Shown: positions 5,460 to 10,764 of the stretch, piece after piece | Layout of the letters: the number at the start of each line of letters is the position of its first letter | Numbering within the stretch: position 1 is the stretch's first letter | DNA from: Bacillota bacterium | GTDB lineage: Bacteria > Bacillota > Clostridia > Peptostreptococcales > Anaerovoracaceae | DNA length: 10,764 nt | Assembly (NCBI GenBank): GCA_023394035.1 | Contig: JAEXBK010000020.1 | Span: 1 to 10,764 of the forward strand | Direction of reading: 5' to 3' | Program-made: the position numbers and the translations under genes | The notes under the pieces: model-generated | Told to the model about the DNA's origin: nothing | Databases searched by the model: none | The model's input: the letters and a program-made list of their open reading frames with translations, nothing else

Positions 5460-7190
5460 TTGGGAAGATTTAACTTACTTGATGAACCGTGGATAAGCGT
5501 CATACATGATGAAGCGGGAAATACAAAAGACGTTTCGCTACATGAACTTTTCACAAATTCTCATGAATACAAGGCGCTTGGAGGAGACACAAAAACACAG
5601 GATTTTGCTGTAATGCGAGTTCTGTTAGCTGTGTTACATACGGTTTTTTCGAGGTTCAAAGAAGATGGTTTGCCATATGATTATTTTAAACTTGGCGAGA
5701 CCTATATTCCGACAAACAGCGTGGATGAAGGACAAGCAAACGAATACAGAGATGAACTGTATGATACATGGATCACTTTATGGGAAATGGGTAGATTCCC
5801 GAATATAGTCAATCAATATCTGGAAAAATGGAGAGAACATTTCTTCCTGTTTGACGAGAAATATCCTTTTTTTCAGGTTACGAAAGAAGATATCAGAAGC
5901 GAGGTTTTAAATAAACCGTCAGCGAGCGAGATGTCAGGTAAAAATATCAACAGGCTCATCTCGGAAAGTGGGAATAAGATATCGTTATTTTCTCCTAAAA
6001 ATGAAAATTCGGCAGATAAAAACAAGGAGAAGCTCTCATATGCCGAAATAGCAAGATGGCTTATAACTCTACAGGGCTATGTGGGGTTATCGGACAAGGT
6101 TATCTTCGGAAAATCCAAATATAAGGCATCAAAGGGATGGCTGTTTGATATAGGAGGCATATACTTAACAGGTAGAAACCTTTTTGAAACATTGATGTTG
6201 AATTTTGCATTGCCATATCAGCAAAACGGCAATCCGGAAAACATACAGAAGCCGTGCTGGGAGAAAACGGGGAGCGAGCTAATACATTTTTACTTAAAAG
6301 ATAATAACCTCTATACCCTTGCAGAACTTTATACGACATGGAGCAGAGCTGTATATATAGACCCGGAATTTGACGAAAACGAACCGTTTACATGCAGCAT
6401 CGTAAAACTGCCGGAAATAGAGCATAGAAATAATTTTCTTGAACCTATGACGCTTTGGCGATACAACGAAAGCGGCGACAGCAAAGGGCGATTCACCCCG
6501 AAAAAGCATGTACAGAATCAATCATTATGGCGTTCATTTGCACTTGTTACCATGGAGGAAGCAAAAAGAAATGATACCGAAAAGGATGGCAAAGATAAGC
6601 CAAATCATCGTCCGGGCATAATTGACTGGCTGATTGAACTTGTAAGTCGATCCCGGGAGACCGGATTTGCGACGGGAATCTGCTCAGTAGGAATGCAGGA
6701 CGACGGAAATGCTACTTCATGGGTACCGACGGATGAACTGTTTGACTCATTGCCGATTGGTGACTTTATTCTTACAGATGTATGCGAGAACGGCTGGGTT
6801 GAAGAAATAAACGGCGTGATAGATCAAACTAAGAAGACAATAGAATACACATATAAAAATTACCTTAGAGATATAAAAGAAATACGTAATCAGTCAGATG
6901 ATTCATTTGTTTCAAAGCAGATAGAAAAAATGTATTTCATCGTTGATAAACATTTCAGGCAGTGGCTTATAGGAATAGAAAAAAACGACGATAAAACTGA
7001 AAAAATTGAAGCATGGAAATCAGCCTTAAAGAAGCTTATAGTTCGCGAAGCAAAAAGCCTATTTGAGAGTGGCGGTAAGCGTGATTTCATAGGTATCGAG
7101 GATGATGAAAAAGGTAATATAAAGAATATAGCTACTGCGTTTAACCGGCTTATGTACTATTTGAATTGTGAACTTAAAAAAAGGAGGTAG
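5460..7190 (+). CDS. cse1: Cascade large subunit Cse1 (CasA, Cas8e)
   Basis: This is the large subunit of type I-E Cascade, which recognises the PAM, helps open the target DNA and docks Cas3. It has 576 residues, somewhat longer than the E. coli protein of about 500. Family features are the opening FNLLDEPWISV (4-14), FLFDEKYPFFQV (129-140), the region NKISLFSPKN (172-181) where PAM-sensing loop L1 lies in the family, ARWLITLQGY (198-207), and GWLFDIGGIYLTGRNLFETL (226-245). It starts at TTG 5460, preceded by AAAGGAAG at 5446-5453, four bases after the cas3 stop. An ATG at 5456 is in another frame. The PAM specificity of this particular Cse1 cannot be predicted from sequence, which matters for judging the AAT at the promoter target. 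Confidence 0.94.
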   Translation: MGRFNLLDEPWISVIHDEAGNTKDVSLHELFTNSHEYKALGGDTKTQDFAVMRVLLAVLHTVFSRFKEDGLPYDYFKLGETYIPTNSVDEGQANEYRDELYDTWITLWEMGRFPNIVNQYLEKWREHFFLFDEKYPFFQVTKEDIRSEVLNKPSASEMSGKNINRLISESGNKISLFSPKNENSADKNKEKLSYAEIARWLITLQGYVGLSDKVIFGKSKYKASKGWLFDIGGIYLTGRNLFETLMLNFALPYQQNGNPENIQKPCWEKTGSELIHFYLKDNNLYTLAELYTTWSRAVYIDPEFDENEPFTCSIVKLPEIEHRNNFLEPMTLWRYNESGDSKGRFTPKKHVQNQSLWRSFALVTMEEAKRNDTEKDGKDKPNHRPGIIDWLIELVSRSRETGFATGICSVGMQDDGNATSWVPTDELFDSLPIGDFILTDVCENGWVEEINGVIDQTKKTIEYTYKNYLRDIKEIRNQSDDSFVSKQIEKMYFIVDKHFRQWLIGIEKNDDKTEKIEAWKSALKKLIVREAKSLFESGGKRDFIGIEDDEKGNIKNIATAFNRLMYYLNCELKKRR

Positions 7191-7192
7191 GA

Positions 7193-7786
7193 ATGGACGA
7201 AAAATCAAAAGGAAAAAAGGTTTATGCGGCAACAAAATCAATTATAAAAATGATTGAAGAAACGTTTGACGAACCTGAACAAAAAGCGATTCGTGCAAAG
7301 CTCAGAAACTCTATAGGTAAGCCCGCACTGGTGAATATAGATGTTTTAGGGATGGTCTTTCCGAGTATACCGTATGACTTTTTAGGTAACGGAGCTTTGA
7401 CCTATGAAGAGGATGCTATACTAACATCGCTTCAGCTGTATGCGTTGCATAAACAAGGCACGAATGAAAGTGTTATGCCGGAGGATGGAAATATCACAGG
7501 ACTCGGAGCATCTCTCGGCATGATGAGACGAGGCGAAGAAACAAAGGCCATTGACAGAAGATTTAATGCCATGATTACCGCAGAGAGCTTTGATGAGCTG
7601 AAAATTCATTTAAGACATTTGATTAAATTACTTAAATCAAAAGAAGAAACTGCCAAAGTGGATTATCCACTTCTTGCAGAAAATCTTTTTTGGATAGAAA
7701 ATGGCTATAACGAAAATGTCAAACTGAGATGGGCACGAGACTACTATAGGATCAATATTAAAGGAGAAGGAAAAGATGAAAAATAA
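7193..7786 (+). CDS. cse2: Cascade small subunit Cse2 (CasB)
   Basis: Cse2 is present as a dimer along the belly of I-E Cascade and stabilises the displaced DNA strand. The protein has 197 residues, longer than E. coli CasB (160). The conserved signature is in the second half: MMRRGEETKAIDRRFNAM (110-127), followed by KVDYPLLAENLFWIENG (155-171) and KLRWARDYY (177-185), which match the usual pattern of RR, RRFNAL, a D-x-x-x-L-x-x-D-L-x-x-W segment and a W-A-R-D-F/Y-Y end. ATG 7193 lies two bases after the cse1 stop behind a strong AAGGAGG. The last 11 bp overlap cas7, giving translational coupling. The extra length is mainly in the first 100 residues. Confidence 0.93.
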   Translation: MDEKSKGKKVYAATKSIIKMIEETFDEPEQKAIRAKLRNSIGKPALVNIDVLGMVFPSIPYDFLGNGALTYEEDAILTSLQLYALHKQGTNESVMPEDGNITGLGASLGMMRRGEETKAIDRRFNAMITAESFDELKIHLRHLIKLLKSKEETAKVDYPLLAENLFWIENGYNENVKLRWARDYYRINIKGEGKDEK

Positions 7787-8849
7787 TGAAAGAATATTTT
7801 TAGATATCCATGCTATTCAGACCGTACCGCCATCAAATATTAATAGGGACGATACAGGAAGCCCTAAAACTGCTCAATACGGAGGTGTAAGAAGGGCGAG
7901 AGTAAGCTCACAGGCATGGAAGCGTGCGATGAGAGAGTATTTTAACGAAAATGGAAAAGACAGCAATGTCGGAGTAAGAACTCTTGATATAGTTAAGTAT
8001 GTTGCAGATAAAATAATGGAATGCGATCCTTCGATTGAAGAGGATTATGCAAGGACTTTGGCAAAAGGTGTAATAGAAAAAGCTAAGATAGGTTTGAAGG
8101 ATGATAAAGCAAAGGCGTTATTTTTCTTAGGTGATACACAGGCAAAGCAATTGGCGAAAGCAGCAATCGAAGGAATTGAAGAGCAGAGCAAAATAGAAGA
8201 AATTATAAAAAGCAACCAGGCTATAGACATTGCACTTTTCGGAAGAATGGCGGCTGAGAATCCGCTTTTGAATGAAGACGCATCTTCTCAGGTGGCACAT
8301 GCCATTTCAACTCACGCTATACAGAATGAGTTTGATTTTTTCACTGCAGTTGACGATTTATCTCCTGAAACAGCTTCGGGAGCGGGGATGCTTGGAAATA
8401 TCGAGTTTAACTCTGCGACACTCTATAGATATGCTAATATTGCCGTTCATGAATTTGTCAATCAGCTCGGTGATAAAGAAGCGGCAGTAAATGCAATTAA
8501 GCTGTTTATAGATGCCTTTGCTAATTCAATGCCTACGGGGAAGATAAATACTTTTGCTAATCAAACCTTACCTCAATTGGTTTTGGTAACGCTGAGAAAT
8601 GATCGCCCGGTAACTCTCGTTAATGCCTTCGAAAGCCCGGTGAAGAGCACGGACGGATATGTGAAGAAATCAATCGAAAAGCTGATTTGTGAGCACAACA
8701 ATGTGGGCAAATTCGTTAACGAGCCAGCTTCAAGCATGTATGTATGCACAGCGGAGGTAACGGGATTAGACGTAATCGGCGAAGGAAAATCATCGATAAA
8801 GAAGCTTGCCGAGGATATGGCTGAGAAATTATTGGTCGAGCTACAGTAA
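7776..8849 (+). CDS. cas7: Cascade backbone subunit Cas7 (Cse4, CasC)
   Basis: Six copies of this RAMP protein form the crRNA-binding backbone of I-E Cascade. It has 357 residues, close to the E. coli protein (363). The N-terminus is diagnostic: FLDIHAIQTVPPSNINRDDT (8-27), then RRARVSSQAWKRAMREYF (39-56), equivalent to the RARISSQSWKRAIR signature. A later segment, NQTLPQLVLVTLRNDRPVTL, also fits the family. ATG 7776 lies inside the end of cse2, with AAAGGAGAAGG just upstream. The high copy number needed in Cascade fits the strong ribosome-binding site. Confidence 0.95.
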   Translation: MKNNERIFLDIHAIQTVPPSNINRDDTGSPKTAQYGGVRRARVSSQAWKRAMREYFNENGKDSNVGVRTLDIVKYVADKIMECDPSIEEDYARTLAKGVIEKAKIGLKDDKAKALFFLGDTQAKQLAKAAIEGIEEQSKIEEIIKSNQAIDIALFGRMAAENPLLNEDASSQVAHAISTHAIQNEFDFFTAVDDLSPETASGAGMLGNIEFNSATLYRYANIAVHEFVNQLGDKEAAVNAIKLFIDAFANSMPTGKINTFANQTLPQLVLVTLRNDRPVTLVNAFESPVKSTDGYVKKSIEKLICEHNNVGKFVNEPASSMYVCTAEVTGLDVIGEGKSSIKKLAEDMAEKLLVELQ

Positions 8850-8861
8850 AAGGTGAGTAAA

Positions 8862-9542
8862 ATGAAAACCATTTTATTGAAATTTTCAGGACCGCTTCAA
8901 TCATGGGGAACTGATTCAAATTTCGAGACAAGGCACACCGATTTTTATCCGTCAAAAAGCGCTGTAATCGGTATGATCGCTGCGAGTTTTGGCTATAAGC
9001 GAAACGAAGATGAAAAAATCTCAAGGCTAAACGAACTTGATTTTGCAGTGAGAATAGATCAGCCGGGCAATCTCTGCAGAGATTACCATACGGTGCATAA
9101 GTATAAAAAGAACGGAGAGGCGGAGCGTACATATGTGACTAACAGGTATTATCTTGAAGACGCGGTCTTTGTCGTTGCAATTTCTCATCATGACGATAAA
9201 TACATGGAAGCGATTTTTGATGCTGTCAGACGCCCATATTTTCAGCCGTTTATGGGGAGAAGAGCCTTGCCGTTGCCGGCGGATTTCATATTGGGCGAAT
9301 CCGTGGAGGATGCCCTCAAAAGCGTTTCGGAATGCGAATGGCAGGCTGCTGAATGGTATAAGACGCAGAATCACAATGAAGAAATTGCTCTTGAAATATT
9401 TGCAGACTCAAAGCTATCAGATGCGAAAACAAGCTATTTGAGAAAAGACCGAGTGCGTTCTTTTTCCCAGTCGGAAAGGAAATTCGGATTCAGATATGAA
9501 TCGGTTATGAGCGTTAAGGTAAATAATTATACGGGAGAATAA
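8862..9542 (+). CDS. cas5e: Cascade subunit Cas5 (CasD, type I-E)
   Basis: Cas5e caps the 5' handle of the crRNA and links Cse1 to the Cas7 backbone. It has 226 residues (E. coli CasD 224). The family opening is plain: LLKFSGPLQSWG (5-16), then FETRHTDFYPSKSAVIGMIA (21-40), matching the R-x-T-x-x-x-P-T/S-K-S-x-V-I-G pattern. An in-frame GTG at 8853 would add three residues, but the AAGGTG sequence at 8850-8855 is better spaced for ATG 8862, and family members begin with a strand directly at this point. It lies 12 bp after cas7 and 1 bp before cas6e. If the pseudo-array is processed, this subunit must tolerate the divergent handle GUGCUCCG. Confidence 0.94.
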   Translation: MKTILLKFSGPLQSWGTDSNFETRHTDFYPSKSAVIGMIAASFGYKRNEDEKISRLNELDFAVRIDQPGNLCRDYHTVHKYKKNGEAERTYVTNRYYLEDAVFVVAISHHDDKYMEAIFDAVRRPYFQPFMGRRALPLPADFILGESVEDALKSVSECEWQAAEWYKTQNHNEEIALEIFADSKLSDAKTSYLRKDRVRSFSQSERKFGFRYESVMSVKVNNYTGE

Positions 9543-9543
9543 T

Positions 9544-10179
9544 ATGTATATATCGAGAGTGGAAGTTGATACGGAGGATCGCACAAAAATAAGAGATCTT
9601 ACACATGTAGGCGCTTTTCACAGCTGGGTCGAAGACAGTTTCCCCGATGAGAAGAATGAGATCAGAACAAGAAAGCTATGGAGGATGGATAAGCTTCATG
9701 GGAAAGATTATCTGACAATCGTGAGTCAAAGTATTCCTGACAAGGATATGCTTGAGAGATACGGGGTCAAAAACACTGCCGCAACAAAGGATTACGAGCC
9801 GTTTCTCAACTCTATTAAAGATGGGGACAGAATGTTCTTTAAGGTTACGTTGAACCCTGTCATAAGCAAATCGGAAGGTGTCGGGAACAGAGGAAGAGTG
9901 GTGCCGTGTAAGGATGATAAGTCCAGAATGGATTACCTTATGGAACGAGCTGAAAAAAACGGTTTTGAGCTTAATTTTGAGGAGTTTACGATTGCTGAAA
10001 AGGGCGTGCTTATATTAAAAAAAGCAAAGTCCTCGAATATAAAATTTGTAAAATCCGTTTATCAGGGAAAGCTGACTGTTTCAGATGCTGAAAAATTCCG
10101 TGAAATGCTTTCGCAAGGCATAGGGAAACATAAGGCTTACGGGTTTGGACTCATGTCTGTAATTCATATGGTGGATTGA
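9544..10179 (+). CDS. cas6e: crRNA-processing endoribonuclease Cas6e (CasE, Cse3)
   Basis: Cas6e binds the repeat hairpin and cuts at its 3' base, leaving an 8-nt 5' handle, then stays bound to the crRNA 3' hairpin. It has 211 residues (E. coli CasE 199). The N-terminal ferredoxin-like fold holds LTHVGAFHSWVEDSF with His21 and His26; His26 best matches the catalytic His of the family. The C-terminal glycine-rich loop GIGKHKAYGFGLMSV (192-206) is the classic RNA-binding loop. ATG 9544 lies one base after the cas5 stop, preceded by GGGAG. This is the enzyme predicted to process the hairpins at 2594-2607 and 2655-2668 in the cas3 leader. Confidence 0.94.
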   Translation: MYISRVEVDTEDRTKIRDLTHVGAFHSWVEDSFPDEKNEIRTRKLWRMDKLHGKDYLTIVSQSIPDKDMLERYGVKNTAATKDYEPFLNSIKDGDRMFFKVTLNPVISKSEGVGNRGRVVPCKDDKSRMDYLMERAEKNGFELNFEEFTIAEKGVLILKKAKSSNIKFVKSVYQGKLTVSDAEKFREMLSQGIGKHKAYGFGLMSVIHMVD

Positions 10180-10181
10180 AA

Positions 10182-10764
10182 ATGAAAGAAAAATCCCTAT
10201 CAAAGAAGACCGCTTTGAATGAATTGCCTAAGATTAGTGATCGTGTCAGTTTTTTCTATATAGAACATGCAAAAATCAACAGGCATGACGGTGCAATCGC
10301 TGTTGCAGATTATAGAGGAACGGTTAAGATCCCGGCAGCTATGATCGGAGTGCTGCTACTCGGCCCCGGGACAGATATCAGTCACCGAGCCGTTGAGCTT
10401 ATAGGGGAGATAGGAACATCAATAGTTTGGGTGGGTGAACGGGGCGTTCGTAACTATGCACACGGAAGAGCGCTCGCACATTCGACAAAGTTCCTTGAAA
10501 ATCAAGCAAAATTAGTTTCCAACAATCGTTCCAGACTTTCTGTTGCCAGAAAGATGTATCAATTGCGCTTCAAGGATGAAGATGTATCAAAGCTTACGAT
10601 GCAGCAGCTAAGGGGACGTGAAGGTGCAAGAATACGCAGAATTTATAGGCTGAACGCAGAAAAATATAATGTAGTCTGGACAAAGCGCAGCTATGATGTG
10701 GATAATTTTGACGGAGGCAGCACGGTAAACAAAGCTCTTTCTGTCGCAAACGTGGCACTGTATG
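10182..10764 (+). CDS. cas1: CRISPR integrase Cas1 (type I-E), 3' part outside the window
   Basis: The first 194 codons of Cas1 are present, starting at ATG 10182, two bases after the cas6e stop; there is no stop before the window edge. Cas1, with Cas2, inserts new spacers at the leader end of the array. Type I-E features are LPKISDRVSFFYIEHAKINR (15-34), VLLLGPGTDISHRAVELI (57-74), GTSIVWVGERGVRNYAHGR (78-96), VARKMYQLRF (121-130) and LTMQQLRGREGARIRRIY (138-155). Glu147 in the RGREGAR motif is the expected first metal-binding residue; the His and Asp partners lie beyond the window. The reading frame is intact. cas2 and the main CRISPR array are expected just downstream. Confidence 0.95.
   Translation, partial: MKEKSLSKKTALNELPKISDRVSFFYIEHAKINRHDGAIAVADYRGTVKIPAAMIGVLLLGPGTDISHRAVELIGEIGTSIVWVGERGVRNYAHGRALAHSTKFLENQAKLVSNNRSRLSVARKMYQLRFKDEDVSKLTMQQLRGREGARIRRIYRLNAEKYNVVWTKRSYDVDNFDGGSTVNKALSVANVALY

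Noticed and set aside
8853..8864. GTG 8853 as the cas5 start
   Set aside because: It lies within the AAGGTG sequence that serves ATG 8862, and family members start at the later position.

Overview
The window looks like chromosomal DNA of a low-GC Gram-positive bacterium, probably a Clostridia-type Firmicute. The grounds are AT-rich codon choice, strong GGAGG-type ribosome-binding sites before most genes, TTG/GTG (and apparently ATT) starts, and Opp-type peptide transporter sequences of clostridial style. The genus cannot be fixed from this sequence alone. All genes lie on the + strand.

Layout. (1) 1-1178: the end of an oligopeptide ABC transporter operon (C-terminus of an OppD-like ATPase, a complete OppF-like ATPase, then a hairpin terminator). 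(2) 1385-2533: a cluster of small uncharacterised genes: two tandem proteins that look like diverged paralogues, a 27-residue membrane peptide, an overlapping 81-codon gene and perhaps one more overlapping ORF. (3) 2548-2713: a regulatory region that is the most interesting part of the window. (4) 2711-10764: a type I-E CRISPR-Cas operon in the order cas3-cse1-cse2-cas7-cas5-cas6e-cas1. Gaps are 12 bp or less, or the genes overlap. cas1 runs off the window; cas2 and the main CRISPR array are presumably further downstream.

The regulatory region holds a near-consensus promoter (TTTACA, 16 bp, TATAAT) followed by two diverged copies of a type I-E-like repeat (2588-2616 and 2649-2677). They have a conserved hairpin with a compensatory base-pair change and are exactly 61 bp apart, the period of 29-nt repeats with 32-nt spacers. 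If Cas6e cuts at the base of each hairpin it leaves an 8-nt 5' handle, and the 32-nt 'spacer' then starts at 2617. Its first 14 nt are identical to 2576-2589, the bases directly downstream of the -10 box and across the likely transcription start. The identity begins exactly at spacer position 1 and ends after position 14. This is the architecture expected of a crRNA-like regulatory guide (the CreR/CreA class) that would direct Cascade to the cas promoter by a seed-only match, giving repression without destruction. It would be an RNA-based autorepression loop for this I-E system, with the guide embedded in the 5' leader of the cas3 transcript. The geometry is read directly from the sequence; the function is inference.

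Working model. Cse1, Cse2, Cas7, Cas5 and Cas6e form Cascade, Cas6e matures crRNAs, Cas3 is the recruited nuclease-helicase, and Cas1 (with an unseen Cas2) acquires spacers. The pseudo-array would let Cascade sense its own abundance, or a shortage of ordinary crRNAs, and tune the promoter. cas3 also appears to start at a rare ATT codon behind a strong Shine-Dalgarno sequence.
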